A stretch of 33,684 bases of DNA from a bacterium (GTDB lineage Bacteria; Bacillota_I; Bacilli_A; Acholeplasmatales; JAEDCM01). Of the stretch, positions 1 to 10,652 are shown in pieces. Position 1 is the first letter of the stretch; each line of letters opens with the position of its first letter. The notes beneath the pieces are model-generated. The model did no database searches and was not told the DNA's origin. It saw only the letters and a program-made list of their open reading frames with translations. The stretch spans positions 1 to 33,684 of the forward strand of contig JAILKD010000015.1 of NCBI GenBank assembly GCA_024694145.1. Direction: 5' to 3'. A program made the position numbers and the translations under genes.

Positions 1-208
1 TTAACCGATATTTTAGTTATTGATTCATATAATAATATTCTTCATTAGAATCATTAATAAATTTAATAGATTTTAAAGCAAGCGAATATACTTTATTATT
101 TTCATATCTTTCTTTATAAAGCATATTAATAAGAAGCCCTGCATATTTAAATTTATTAACATTATTTTGAATATTATTATATGAATCAATAACTAAAATA
201 TCGGTTAA
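1..208. repeat. 40-bp perfect inverted repeat (1-40 vs 169-208), 128-nt spacer, at sequence edge
   Basis: nt 1-40 reverse-complemented equals nt 169-208 exactly. Confidence 0.95.
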
Positions 209-418
209 TATAGGCATTTTACCATCTGTTACAAAGCATTTAACATAATTATAACTTAATATATAACCTTTAAGTTTAGATGTTTGTTTTTTAATGCCTC
301 TACACATAATAGATTCTATTTTATCATCAGTTAGCAAATGCATTATTTGACTTGATTCTTTATAATCAATTACTCTAATTATTAAGCCAATTATTTCTTT
401 AGTCATGATAGTTGCCAT
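17..418 (-). CDS. recO: DNA repair protein RecO, N-terminal part only (C-terminus replaced by inverted-repeat sequence at window edge)
   Basis: RecO-like N-terminal OB-fold sequence (GLIIRVIDYKESSQIMHLLT...), located next to era; last residues (YYYMNQ*) are encoded by the inverted copy of 169-208. Confidence 0.75.
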   Translation of the reverse strand: MATIMTKEIIGLIIRVIDYKESSQIMHLLTDDKIESIMCRGIKKQTSKLKGYILSYNYVKCFVTDGKMPILTDILVIDSYNNIQNNVNKFKYAGLLINMLYKERYENNKVYSLALKSIKFINDSNEEYYYMNQ

Positions 419-1271
419 AGCTTTTTACATCAAGAGCTTTATTACGCCAGTTTTCTTTAACCTTTACCCAAAGCTCTAGATTAATATTTTTTCCAAGTAA
501 TTTATTAATATCAAGTCTAGCTCTTTTACCTATTTCTTTTATCATAGAACCATTATGACCAATAATTATTCTCTTTTGGCTCTCACGTTCAACTATAATT
601 GTTGCGCTTATTGTATTGTTTTCCAAATACAATACATCAACGACTGCAACACTGTGTGGTACTTCTTCATTTGTTAAAAACAATACTTTTTCTCTAATTA
701 GTTCTGAAACAACAAATTTTTCACTTACATCTGTTATTTGATCAGAAGGATAATACAAAGGTCCTTCTGGTAAATATTCATAAACTTTATTTAAAAGTGT
801 ATCAATATTGTCTTTATTTTTAACACTTAAAGGAAATATTTCTTTAAAATTCATTAATTTATTAACTTCTTCTAATCGTTTAATTAGTTCTAACTTTGAC
901 ACTAAATCAATCTTATTTAAAACTAAGAATACTGGAATAGAATAATTTTTAAGTTTATCTATTATTTTCTTTTCATATTCAGTTATAGGCATGCTTATAT
1001 CCATCATTAGAATACATATATCAACGCCCTTAAGTGATTTATAAGTTTCATCAACCATTTTTTCATTAAGTTTGCTTTTAGCATTGTGTAATCCTGGTGT
1101 ATCAATGAAAACTGCTTGCATTAAATCGTTTGTGTATATACCTAATATGTTGTTTCTAGTTGTTTGTGGTTTTGGGCTCATTATAGCGATTTTTTCACCA
1201 ATAATTTCGTTTAGCAAGCTAGATTTTCCAACATTAGGCTTTCCTATTAATGTAATAAATCCACTTTTCAT
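399..1271 (-). CDS. era: GTPase Era
   Basis: GKPNVGKSSLLN, DTPGLH, NKID motifs and C-terminal KH-domain sequence (RIIIGHNGSMIKEIGKRAR). Confidence 0.97.
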   Translation of the reverse strand: MKSGFITLIGKPNVGKSSLLNEIIGEKIAIMSPKPQTTRNNILGIYTNDLMQAVFIDTPGLHNAKSKLNEKMVDETYKSLKGVDICILMMDISMPITEYEKKIIDKLKNYSIPVFLVLNKIDLVSKLELIKRLEEVNKLMNFKEIFPLSVKNKDNIDTLLNKVYEYLPEGPLYYPSDQITDVSEKFVVSELIREKVLFLTNEEVPHSVAVVDVLYLENNTISATIIVERESQKRIIIGHNGSMIKEIGKRARLDINKLLGKNINLELWVKVKENWRNKALDVKSYGNYHD

Positions 1272-1272
1272 A

Positions 1273-1647
1273 TTACACCTCCATTTTAAAATAATCTGGA
1301 AGTAAATCTTTAACTAAATATTCTTTTGTATTTGTTTGTTCATCAGTTAATATAATTACTGTATTAGGATTTAATAATTCAGCCATTACTTGACGGCATG
1401 CCCCACATGGAGTAGATAAATTTTTAGATGCAATGCACATACTTATAATGTCATTTTTCCTATATCCTTTTGAATAAACATTAAATAAGCATACACGTTC
1501 AGCACACATAGATAATCCATAACTTGCATTTTCTATATTTGTACCTACTACAATAGTACCATCTTTTAATAGTGCAGCTGCACCTACTTTAAATTTAGAA
1601 TAAGGACTATAAGAATTATGCATAGCTTCAATTGCACTTCTTATCAT
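1273..1647 (-). CDS. cdd: cytidine deaminase
   Basis: CAERV and PCGACRQV zinc motifs; YSPYSKFKVGAA. Confidence 0.95.
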   Translation of the reverse strand: MIRSAIEAMHNSYSPYSKFKVGAAALLKDGTIVVGTNIENASYGLSMCAERVCLFNVYSKGYRKNDIISMCIASKNLSTPCGACRQVMAELLNPNTVIILTDEQTNTKEYLVKDLLPDYFKMEV

Positions 1648-1648
1648 A

Positions 1649-2095
1649 TTAATCCCTCCTTAAATTAGCATTATTAAGTATTTCATCTTGTTTTTTAAAC
1701 ATTATTTCTTCATCTTCTTTATTCATATGATCATACCCATGTAGGTGAAGATATCCATGAACAGATAAAAAACCTAATTCACGGTTAAGTGAATGACCAT
1801 ATTCAATAGCTTGGCGCTTTGCTTGATCAATATCAATAAATATATCACCAATTTCTTCTGTCTTAATTAGAAAATCTTTTTCATCATTAAGCGCAAAGCT
1901 TATAACATCAGTTACTCTATCAATATTTCTATAATTTTTGTTTATATCTTGTATTTCCTTATCATTTACAAAAATTATATTCATTATATCCTTAGATTTA
2001 TCAAATTTGAAAATATCTCTAATTAATTTCTTATATTCAATTATGTTTTCTTTAGTTTTATTAACAAAATTAATCTTCATATTATTCACCATCAT
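1649..2095 (-). CDS. ybeY: endoribonuclease YbeY
   Basis: HGYLHLHGYDH zinc-binding motif; TDVISFAL. Confidence 0.95.
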   Translation of the reverse strand: MMVNNMKINFVNKTKENIIEYKKLIRDIFKFDKSKDIMNIIFVNDKEIQDINKNYRNIDRVTDVISFALNDEKDFLIKTEEIGDIFIDIDQAKRQAIEYGHSLNRELGFLSVHGYLHLHGYDHMNKEDEEIMFKKQDEILNNANLRRD

Positions 2096-3023
2096 ATCTT
2101 TTTAGTATTTCATTTACTAAAGGATGTCTAATAACATCAACACCCATAAATTCAATAAAACTAATGCCTTTAATATTTCTTAAAATTCTAATAGCATTTT
2201 TTAAACCAGAATTTATTTCACTTGGTAAATCTATTTGTGTAATATCTCCAGTTATAACCATTTTTGAATTATATCCCAAACGTGATAAAATCATTTTCAT
2301 CTGCATTTTTGTTGTATTTTGTGCTTCATCTAAAATAATAAATGCATTATCTAGCGTTCTACCTCTCATATATGCAAGTGGCGCTATTTCAATTGTTTGT
2401 TTATCAATTAGTTCAGTTACTACTTCACGGCCCATACATTCATATAACCCATCATATAAAGGTCTAAGATATGGATCAATTTTTTCTTTTAAATCTCCGG
2501 GTAAGAATCCTAGTGATTCACCAGCTTCAACTGCAGGTCTTGTTAAAATAATTCTTTTTATTTTTCCTTCTTTAAGCATCTTTACAGCAAATACTATTGC
2601 TAAAAATGTTTTACCACTTCCTGCTTTACCGATTGAAAAAATAATATCATTATCATTTATTATTTCTAAATATTTAACTTGATTAATTGTTTTAGGATAA
2701 ATTGGTTTGCCATAAAAATTATTAATGATTGGCTTTCTATTTAAATATAGTTTCTTTAACGATTCTAAATCATCTTTCATTTTTAAAATATACGTAATGT
2801 CTTGAGCTGAAATATTAACGTGCTTAGATATATCAATTAAAAACGTAAATATTCTTTCTAATTCTTCCTTTTGTTCATTACTAATATCTTTAACAATAAT
2901 ATCAGTGCCAGAAATAGTTATATTTGTATTATAAAAGCTAGAAATTATCTTTAATTTTGACTCATTACCACCAGCAATATTTAATACATCTTCATTACTA
3001 TATAGTTTTGTATCTAGAATCAC
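2082..3023 (-). CDS. phoH: PhoH-family ATPase
   Basis: GKAGSGKTFLA, LTRPAVEAGESLGFLPGDLKEKIDPYLRPLYD; GTG start at 3021-3023 with GAGGTGG RBS preferred over the track start at 3053. Confidence 0.93.
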   Translation of the reverse strand: MILDTKLYSNEDVLNIAGGNESKLKIISSFYNTNITISGTDIIVKDISNEQKEELERIFTFLIDISKHVNISAQDITYILKMKDDLESLKKLYLNRKPIINNFYGKPIYPKTINQVKYLEIINDNDIIFSIGKAGSGKTFLAIVFAVKMLKEGKIKRIILTRPAVEAGESLGFLPGDLKEKIDPYLRPLYDGLYECMGREVVTELIDKQTIEIAPLAYMRGRTLDNAFIILDEAQNTTKMQMKMILSRLGYNSKMVITGDITQIDLPSEINSGLKNAIRILRNIKGISFIEFMGVDVIRHPLVNEILKRYDGE

Positions 3024-3053
3024 TAAAACCACCTCAAAATAATTATAACACAA

Positions 3054-3086
3054 AATAAAAAAATGATTAAGATATACTTAATCATT
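3054..3086 (-). terminator. intrinsic terminator between rpsU and phoH
   Basis: 10-bp stem AATGATTAAG/CTTAATCATT (3062-3086) followed on minus strand by a T-rich run. Confidence 0.8.
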
Positions 3087-3117
3087 AATTATCTAGTTTT
3101 ATTAATTATTGGAAGGA

Positions 3118-3291
3118 CTAGTACTTCTTAGCTCTATTTGCTTGACGTTTAAGCTTTCTTGTTACGCTTGGTTTTTGATAATATTCGCGTTTTCTAGCTT
3201 CTTGAAGAGTTCCACTTCTAACGACATCTCTTTTGAAACGTCTTAAAGCGTCATCAATTTTTTCGTTTTCACGAACAACTGTTTTAGGCAT
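3118..3291 (-). CDS. rpsU: 30S ribosomal protein S21 (start MPKTVVREN)
   Basis: S21 sequence with GGAGGG RBS; upstream residues in the ORF track are likely non-coding. Confidence 0.95.
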   Translation of the reverse strand: MPKTVVRENEKIDDALRRFKRDVVRSGTLQEARKREYYQKPSVTRKLKRQANRAKKY

Positions 3292-3362
3292 TTTCTGCCC
3301 TCCTTCCAAAATCTAATTCCTTAATTATTATACACAAGTTTTTTTGCATTGTAAAGACATTT

Positions 3363-4643
3363 TTAAATTATTTTTCCATCACAAATAGGAAAATCAGCTT
3401 TTTTTATCAAAATTGAATACATATTACCTATATATTCCTTTTTTCCTTCTACTCTTACCCTTAAATAATTATTCGTATGTCCATATAAATATCCATCAAT
3501 ATATTCTTCAGGAATAAAGTCTAAAGTCTTATCCAAGAATAAATTTGCATATTCTTTAGCAAGCACTAGATTTAGTTCATTTAATTTATTAAATCTAGAT
3601 TTCATAATTATTCCATTTATCTCATTATATTTATCACATTTTGTTCCACTTCTTTTAGAAAATGGAAATATATGCATAAAAGAAAATCTTATTTTAGCGA
3701 CATTTTTTAATGTTTCACTAAAATCTTCATCACTTTCGATAGGATACCCAATAATTATATCTGTTGTAATTGAAATATCAGGTATTATACTTCTAATATA
3801 ATTGATTTTATCAATATATTCTTCTATAGTATAATGTCTATTCATGTCACGTAAAACATGATTTGAACACGATTGAACAGGTAAATGCAAATGATGACAC
3901 ATTACTTTATTATTTTTAATTAACATAAGTAATTCATCATCTATTTGATTTATTTCTATACTAGATATTCTTAAGCGTTCTAATCCTTTAACTTCATCTA
4001 ATATATTTTTTACTAATTTTGAAAACGGATAATTTATATCTGTCCCGTATCCTCCAGTATGAATTCCAGCAAGAACTATTTCTTTATATCCTTTATTAAC
4101 TATTATTTTTGATTCATTAATTACATCAAGTGGATCTTTACTACGCATTCTTCCTCTAGCATAAGGGATTATACAATAACTACAAAAATTATTGCATCCA
4201 TCTTGAATTTTTAAAAATGCTCTAGTATGTTCAAATTCAGTTGCTTCAAGCTTTTCATATTCTTTTATATCTTTCGATTTAGTAATAAGTATTTCCTTAT
4301 GTTTTTCTTTTAATACTTTTTCAACTAATTCTTTTAATTTGCTTCTATTAGATGTACCAAGTATTACATCAGCACCAATTTCAGCACATTTTTCACTATT
4401 AAGTTGTGAAAAGCATCCCATAACAGCAACTATTGCATTTGGATTTTTCCTTTTGCAGCTTCTAATAGCTTTTCTACTTTTAACATCACTTTGATTAGTA
4501 ACACTGCAGGTATTTATAACATAGATATCAGATTCATCGTTAAAATCAACAATATCATATCCATCATTTTTAAACATAAATTCTATAGCCATAAGCTCAT
4601 AGCTATTAACTTTACACCCTAAATTATAAAAAGCTACTTTCAT
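3363..4643 (-). CDS. mtaB: tRNA (t6A37) methylthiotransferase MtaB
   Basis: NLGCKVNSYE, radical-SAM CNNFCSYCIIPYARGRMRS. Confidence 0.93.
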   Translation of the reverse strand: MKVAFYNLGCKVNSYELMAIEFMFKNDGYDIVDFNDESDIYVINTCSVTNQSDVKSRKAIRSCKRKNPNAIVAVMGCFSQLNSEKCAEIGADVILGTSNRSKLKELVEKVLKEKHKEILITKSKDIKEYEKLEATEFEHTRAFLKIQDGCNNFCSYCIIPYARGRMRSKDPLDVINESKIIVNKGYKEIVLAGIHTGGYGTDINYPFSKLVKNILDEVKGLERLRISSIEINQIDDELLMLIKNNKVMCHHLHLPVQSCSNHVLRDMNRHYTIEEYIDKINYIRSIIPDISITTDIIIGYPIESDEDFSETLKNVAKIRFSFMHIFPFSKRSGTKCDKYNEINGIIMKSRFNKLNELNLVLAKEYANLFLDKTLDFIPEEYIDGYLYGHTNNYLRVRVEGKKEYIGNMYSILIKKADFPICDGKII

Positions 4644-5365
4644 TCTTTTATTGCTCCTATTGCTGATAATGTATATAGCCCAGCAGTTTCAGTTCTTAAT
4701 ATTCTTTTACCAAGCGAAGTAGGAATAAATCCTTTACTTATAAGATATTTTGCTTCTTCTTCACTCCATCCACCTTCTGGTCCTATAGCAATAATTACAT
4801 TATCATTTTCTTTAATACTATTAATTAATTCTAGTAATGTTTTATCACTATTTGTTGATAATTTTTCATATGCAAATATTAAAACATTATACTTAGAAAA
4901 ATCAATATCTTTAAGTTTTACTATATCATTAATTTTAGGGATGTAGTTACGTCTAGATTGCTTAGCTGCTTCTTTAGCTATTAGATTAAGTCTAGTAATT
5001 TTATTTTGCTTTTTAGATTCATCTATCTTAACAATTGTTCTTTCTGTGATAGTTGGAATAATTTCATATACACCAAGTTCTGTAGAATGCTTTATAATTT
5101 CTTCTAGTTTATCACCTTTAGGATAACTTTGAAGTAGAGTCACTTTAAAATTAAATTCAGTATCGTAATAAAACTGATCAATTATTTTAAAATTAATTGT
5201 ATCCTTATTAATATTAGTTATTTCAACTTTATAAGTAATATCATTAGAGAATAATTCTACTTCTTCACCTATTTTACACCTATTAACTACAGCAAGATGA
5301 TGATAGTTATCTCCATCAATTATTAAGTTTTTAATGTTAGATTCATCTACAAAGTATCTTGGCAT
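4640..5365 (-). CDS. rsmE: 16S rRNA (m3U1498) methyltransferase RsmE
   Basis: IGPEGGWSEEE, LGKRILRTETA motifs; TGA stop overlaps mtaB ATG. Confidence 0.94.
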   Translation of the reverse strand: MPRYFVDESNIKNLIIDGDNYHHLAVVNRCKIGEEVELFSNDITYKVEITNINKDTINFKIIDQFYYDTEFNFKVTLLQSYPKGDKLEEIIKHSTELGVYEIIPTITERTIVKIDESKKQNKITRLNLIAKEAAKQSRRNYIPKINDIVKLKDIDFSKYNVLIFAYEKLSTNSDKTLLELINSIKENDNVIIAIGPEGGWSEEEAKYLISKGFIPTSLGKRILRTETAGLYTLSAIGAIKE

Positions 5366-6000
5366 AATATTTCCTCAATCATTTTTATTTCTTTTTCAAC
5401 ATTTTCTTTTTTTATTAAATCAGTAATACCATTTACAATATTCTTTAGTGTTTTTAAATCTTTTTCTAATTTATTTATGAATTCTTTAGATCTAGTTTTT
5501 AATAATACTGGTCCAAAATACAATTCATATTCATTATAATTAGAATCACCTTTTTCTAAAACTATTATTTCATAATAATGATTTTTATCATAAATTACTT
5601 CTTCAAAAACAATATTAAATTTATGATTAATATATGTTCTAAGCATTTCATAATCAGTATTAGGACATAATATTAGTCTTTTAAGGTTTTTGGCATTATC
5701 TAGCGTTTTTTCTAATATTTGAATAATTAATTCAGAGCCCATTCCAGCAATTACAATACAATCTGCATTGGTCTTTGGAATTCCATCATAAATAATAGTT
5801 TTAATATCTAAATTATATTTTTTAAAATTCTCTTTTGCCTTAATAAGGGGTTTAAAGTTTATATCTGATGCAATAGCATCTTTAACATAATTATTATTAA
5901 TTGCATAAATAGGAAGTAACCCATGGTCACTTCCTACATCAAGTAATAAATTATATCCTTTAGTATATTTTGAAATACTTATAAGTCTACTAGATATCAT
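5347..6000 (-). CDS. trmK: tRNA (m1A22) methyltransferase TrmK
   Basis: [24 protein letters not shown]; position next to rpoD. Confidence 0.92.
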   Translation of the reverse strand: MISSRLISISKYTKGYNLLLDVGSDHGLLPIYAINNNYVKDAIASDINFKPLIKAKENFKKYNLDIKTIIYDGIPKTNADCIVIAGMGSELIIQILEKTLDNAKNLKRLILCPNTDYEMLRTYINHKFNIVFEEVIYDKNHYYEIIVLEKGDSNYNEYELYFGPVLLKTRSKEFINKLEKDLKTLKNIVNGITDLIKKENVEKEIKMIEEILCQDTL

Positions 6001-7220
6001 TGTTTATTAATAAAACCTTCTAGCTTCTTTCTCTTATTAGACAATTTATATAGAGCTTTCTTTTCAATTTGTCTTACACGTTCTCTTGTTACTTGGAATC
6101 TATCTCCAACTTCTTCAAGTGTATATTGTTTACCATCATCTAGGCCAAAACGAAGTCTCAAAACCATTTCTTCTCTTGGACTTAATGATTTTAATAAGGC
6201 TGCTATTTCTTTTTTAAGCATTTCATTAGCAGTATATTCATATGGACTAATACCATTTGGATCAGATACGAAATCAGCAAGTGATGAATCATCTTCTTCT
6301 CCAACTGGTTTTTCTAATGAGATTGGTTCTTGAGCTATTTTTTGAATCATTTGAATCTTTTCAGGACTCATCTTCATTCTTTCAGCTAATTCTTCAACAT
6401 TTGGTTCTCTTGATAATTCTTGAACTAATTTTCTTTGTTCCCTAAGTAATTTATTAATTGTTTCAACCATATGAACAGGAATACGTATTGTTCTTGCTTG
6501 GTCAGCAACAGCTCTAGTTATTGCTTGCCTTACCCACCATGTTGCGTATGTAGAGAATTTGTATCCTTTATCTGGTTCAAACTTATCAACAGCTTTCATT
6601 AAACCCATATTTCCTTCTTGAATTAAATCTAAGAAAGGTAAGTTTCTTCCTGTATATCTTTTAGCAATAGAAACAACAAGTCTAAGGTTAGAATCAACTA
6701 GTTTATTTTTAGCATAGTTAGCATCATCTGCAAGCTTTCTATATTTTTCTTCTTCTTTATCAGTTAAATCAATTAAACCATTTTCAAAGTCATTAATCTT
6801 TTCAATAGCTTCTCTACCCTTAACAACAGTGTTAGCTAATTCAGTTTCTGTTTCTATATCAAGTAGAGGAATATTTCCTATATCCTTTAAATACATTCTA
6901 ACAGGGTCATCTGTTCTAACACTATTAACAATTGAATCTAATTCAATAAGTTGTACTTCTTCAATTTCAATGTTTCCAGGGAAGTCTTCTTCTTCCTCTT
7001 CTTCACCTTCTAGTTCCCCATCTAGTGAGATTTCTTCCATTTCATCATCAGAATAGATACTTACATTTGCATCATCAAAAAATTCTTTTACATCATCAAA
7101 ATCATTTGGATTATCTAAAAGTTTTAATACTTCTGATTCTGATGTGAATCCTTTTTCTTTTGAATCTTCAAGTAAACGAGTTAATTTTTCATTTAATTTT
7201 TCCATTCTTTTCTCCTCCAT
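5997..7220 (-). CDS. rpoD: primary sigma factor RpoD/SigA
   Basis: [43 protein letters not shown], region 4 HTH. Confidence 0.98.
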   Translation of the reverse strand: MEEKRMEKLNEKLTRLLEDSKEKGFTSESEVLKLLDNPNDFDDVKEFFDDANVSIYSDDEMEEISLDGELEGEEEEEEDFPGNIEIEEVQLIELDSIVNSVRTDDPVRMYLKDIGNIPLLDIETETELANTVVKGREAIEKINDFENGLIDLTDKEEEKYRKLADDANYAKNKLVDSNLRLVVSIAKRYTGRNLPFLDLIQEGNMGLMKAVDKFEPDKGYKFSTYATWWVRQAITRAVADQARTIRIPVHMVETINKLLREQRKLVQELSREPNVEELAERMKMSPEKIQMIQKIAQEPISLEKPVGEEDDSSLADFVSDPNGISPYEYTANEMLKKEIAALLKSLSPREEMVLRLRFGLDDGKQYTLEEVGDRFQVTRERVRQIEKKALYKLSNKRKKLEGFINKQ

Positions 7221-7223
7221 TAA

Positions 7224-9074
7224 TTATCCCTTTGAAATAGCTGTTAATTCTAATTTTAATTTAATTATTTCCTGTGAATATTGAGTTTGATCATTAGGGT
7301 TATTCTTAATTAAATCTTTATATTCTTTAATCGCAGAATTAATTATTAAAGAAATTAATTTCTTATAACAATCACTAATTTCTTTTTGTTTTTTTCTTTC
7401 ATCTGTAACAATCGTATTTTTAATTCTATCATTATAGAAATCTTTTAGGTTTGCTGCAAGCGGATCTAAAAACTTCTCTATGATCATAATTTCATTACTC
7501 TTAAAATATACTTGAATCTTACTAATAAATTCTAAATACAAGTCAAAATATTTATCATTTGGGTTAAGATTATAATATTTATATATTAAAGTAATTATTT
7601 GAGTAGGACTAGAATTTGGAATGTATTTAGTTTGTAAGCTTGCTATTTGATCTAATTCACTAGCTATTCTAATTTGGTCATTTCTACTAAACATCATATA
7701 ACGTATTAGTATTTCATATGCCTTTAAAGCTCCATTAGATACAATAGTGCTATCAGTTTTAATTATAGATTTCTTTTCTTCTTTTACAGACTTTCCTTTT
7801 AAATAATTTTCAAAATCGTTATTTATTGTTTTTTTTTCGACTTCTAAATCAAGAGAAAGCTTATCCAAAAATTTTTCTGTAATGATTTGATTTTTTGCTT
7901 TGAAAATCATATCAAATACACTTAATTCAAATCCTTCAATGGCAAGAACATTCGTTTTATCAGTTAGATTAGTTTTATAGTATTCATACATAAATGTATA
8001 TGAATCAACCAATTCTTTTTCAAATATATCTCTAAATTGTTCAGCACCATATTTTTTAATATATTCATCTGGGTCTAGATTATCCTTAAGTAAAACTGCA
8101 TATGCATTTATTCCACTTTTTTGAAGTTGATTAAGTGCTTTTATAGTTGCCATTTTACCAGCATTATCGCCATCTAGACACATGATTATATCACAATTAT
8201 ATTTCTTTAATTTTTCTATATGAGCACTAGTTATAGCTGTACCCATCAAACAAACGCATTCTTTTAATCCTGCTTTATATGCTGTAATAACATCCATAAA
8301 ACCTTCCATTATAATAATACGTTTATTCTTTCTAATAGAATCTAAGGCATTAAATAAGTTATAGATAACTTCACCTTTTTTAAATATTTCATTTTCAAAA
8401 CTATTAAAGTATTTAGCTTCATTTGCTTCATAATATATTCTTCCACTAAAACCAATTACATTGTTTTCTTCATCAGTTATAGGAAACATTATTCTATTAA
8501 TAAATGTATCATGAATATAATCTCCACCGATAGCCATTCCTGATTTAAATATATCACTATCAGTATAGCCTTGACCTACTAGTGTTTTATATAATAAGTC
8601 TTTATTACTTGGAGCTAAACCTATTCTAAAAGTTTTAATTAAATCTAAATCTATTTCTCTATTTTTTAAATATTCCAAGGCAGTTTTACCTGGAAGCGAA
8701 TCAGTTAAATAATAACTATAAAATCCTGCAGCATAATTAGTAATTTGGTATAAACCTTTTTTACTAACATATTTTTTATCTTCTTTAACATCATATTTTA
8801 TTTGATATCTATCAGCTAAGCGTTTAATAGCTTCTTTAGTAGAAATTTTAGCAAGCTTTTCTAAAATTGTAATTGCATTACCACCAGTTCCACAAACCAT
8901 ACATTTAGCAACCTTTTTACTAGGCGAAACGAAAAATGATGGATTAGTATCGCTATGGAAAGGACATAAGCCTTTATAACTTGAACCAGCTTTTTCTAGT
9001 TTAATATAATCACTAACAATACTAACAATGTCAGCTTTTTCTAATATTTCATCAACTATGTTATTAGTGCTCAT
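7224..9074 (-). CDS. dnaG: DNA primase
   Basis: N-terminal zinc finger CPFHSDTNPSFFVSPSKKVAKCMVC; TOPRIM EGFMDV. Confidence 0.97.
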   Translation of the reverse strand: MSTNNIVDEILEKADIVSIVSDYIKLEKAGSSYKGLCPFHSDTNPSFFVSPSKKVAKCMVCGTGGNAITILEKLAKISTKEAIKRLADRYQIKYDVKEDKKYVSKKGLYQITNYAAGFYSYYLTDSLPGKTALEYLKNREIDLDLIKTFRIGLAPSNKDLLYKTLVGQGYTDSDIFKSGMAIGGDYIHDTFINRIMFPITDEENNVIGFSGRIYYEANEAKYFNSFENEIFKKGEVIYNLFNALDSIRKNKRIIIMEGFMDVITAYKAGLKECVCLMGTAITSAHIEKLKKYNCDIIMCLDGDNAGKMATIKALNQLQKSGINAYAVLLKDNLDPDEYIKKYGAEQFRDIFEKELVDSYTFMYEYYKTNLTDKTNVLAIEGFELSVFDMIFKAKNQIITEKFLDKLSLDLEVEKKTINNDFENYLKGKSVKEEKKSIIKTDSTIVSNGALKAYEILIRYMMFSRNDQIRIASELDQIASLQTKYIPNSSPTQIITLIYKYYNLNPNDKYFDLYLEFISKIQVYFKSNEIMIIEKFLDPLAANLKDFYNDRIKNTIVTDERKKQKEISDCYKKLISLIINSAIKEYKDLIKNNPNDQTQYSQEIIKLKLELTAISKG

Positions 9075-9091
9075 ATTAAACCCCCTTTATT

Positions 9092-10480
9092 TTAGAATGA
9101 TAATTTATCTTTAAAATAGTTAACTAATTCAGATATTTTAACACTTTCTTGAGTCATTGTATCTCTGTTTCTTACAGTTACAACATCACTATTTAATGTA
9201 TTTTCATCAATAGTTACACAATAAGGAGTACCGATTGCATCCATTCTTCTATAACGTTTACCGATATTTGCAGCATCATCATAGATTGTCATGTATTCTT
9301 TCTTTAATAAGTCATAAACTTCCATTGCTTTTTCACTATGGAATTTCTTCATTAGTGGGAATACAGCAATTTTATATGGTGCTAAGAATGGATTTAAGTG
9401 TAATACTTCACGTTCTTCACCATTTTCTAAAGTTTCCTTATCATAACTTGAGAATAATACAGTTAAGAATAATCTTTCAACACCTACTGATGGTTCAACT
9501 ACATATGGAATATATCTAGAATTGTCATCTGGATCTACATAATCTAGTTTTTCACCTGAATGATTTTGATGTTGAGTTAAATCGTAATTAGTACGACTTG
9601 CAATACCCCATAATTCACCAAATCCCCATGGGAATCTATATTCAATATCTGTTGTACCATTTGAATAGAATGCTAATTCTTCTTTAGCATGATCTCTAAG
9701 TTGTAAATCATTTTCATTAATTCCTAAATCTTTTAAAAATTGTAAGCAATATTTTCTCCAGTAGTTGAACCAATCAAGTTCTGTTCCTGGTTTACAGAAG
9801 AATTCAAGTTCCATTTGTTCAAATTCTCTTACTCTGAAAATGAAGTTACCTGGAGTAATTTCATTTCTAAATGATTTACCAACTTGGCAAATTCCAAATG
9901 GTATTTTACGTCTACTTGTTCTTTGTACATTTTTAAATTGCACGAAAATACCTTGTGCAGTTTCTGGTCTTAAATATACAGTGTTCTTTTCAGCACTTGC
10001 TGGATCATCGATTACACCTTGAGTTGTCTTAAACATTAAGTTGAACTTTCTAATATCAGTGTAATTTAATTTACCACAGTTAGGACAAACAATATTGTTG
10101 TCATAAATAAATTTTACTAATTTTTCATTTGGCCAGTTATCACCAGTTTCTTTTCCGTTAGTAAAATCTTCAATTAATTTATCAGCTCTATATCTAGTAT
10201 TGCAGCTCTTGCAGTCAATTAAAGGATCACTAAATCCTCCAACATGTCCTGATGCAACCCATACTTCTTTGTTCATAAGAATAGCTGAATCCAAACCAAC
10301 ATTATAAGGATTTTCTTGAACGAATCTCTTCCACCAAGCCTTCTTAATGTTATTTTTTAATTCTACTCCAAGTGGACCAAAATCCCATGCATTAGCAAGT
10401 CCACCATAAATTTCGCTTCCTTGATAAACAAAGCCTTGTTGCTTACAATAAGTTACTAATTGTTCCATATTAATCTTCAT
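9092..10480 (-). CDS. glyQS: glycyl-tRNA synthetase (single-chain alpha2 type); start likely MKINMEQ
   Basis: class II motifs, RPETAQGIFVQFKN, FGICQVGKSFRNEITPGNFIFRVREFEQMELEFF; ORF track start is 10495. Confidence 0.96.
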   Translation of the reverse strand: MKINMEQLVTYCKQQGFVYQGSEIYGGLANAWDFGPLGVELKNNIKKAWWKRFVQENPYNVGLDSAILMNKEVWVASGHVGGFSDPLIDCKSCNTRYRADKLIEDFTNGKETGDNWPNEKLVKFIYDNNIVCPNCGKLNYTDIRKFNLMFKTTQGVIDDPASAEKNTVYLRPETAQGIFVQFKNVQRTSRRKIPFGICQVGKSFRNEITPGNFIFRVREFEQMELEFFCKPGTELDWFNYWRKYCLQFLKDLGINENDLQLRDHAKEELAFYSNGTTDIEYRFPWGFGELWGIASRTNYDLTQHQNHSGEKLDYVDPDDNSRYIPYVVEPSVGVERLFLTVLFSSYDKETLENGEEREVLHLNPFLAPYKIAVFPLMKKFHSEKAMEVYDLLKKEYMTIYDDAANIGKRYRRMDAIGTPYCVTIDENTLNSDVVTVRNRDTMTQESVKISELVNYFKDKLSF

Positions 10481-10599
10481 TGATAAAACCTCCAATAGTT
10501 TATTTATAATCTAAATTAGATTTAAATAAAGCATAACACTATTATTATATCACAATAATTATATTATTGAGTAGTATTTTTTTAAAATTCAAGAAAAAA

Positions 10600-10626
10600 A
10601 TTAAAAACTCTACCGAAAGGTAGAGT
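10600..10626 (-). terminator. intrinsic terminator downstream of the CBM20 gene
   Basis: ACTCTACC-GAAA-GGTAGAGT hairpin (10607-10626) followed by T-run on minus strand. Confidence 0.88.
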
Positions 10627-10652
10627 CTTTATTGTGTTTGTTTAAGAGTTAA

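Noticed and set aside
1072-1305. Plus-strand ORF antisense to era (and similar antisense ORFs at 2164-2682, 6257-6445, 6829-7056, 9235-9519, 9765-10022, 11187-11453, 12447-12641, 17890-18114, 20580-20780, 24315-24830, 25013-25207, 28698-28982, 29339-29557)
   Set aside because: All lie opposite well-supported genes and show the hydrophobic/Ser-rich composition expected from reverse complements of AT-rich coding sequence, with no RBS or family signal.
6960-7030. Simple repeat of Glu codons in rpoD (GEEEEEEDF)
   Set aside because: A short acidic linker in the N-terminal region of sigma factors is ordinary.
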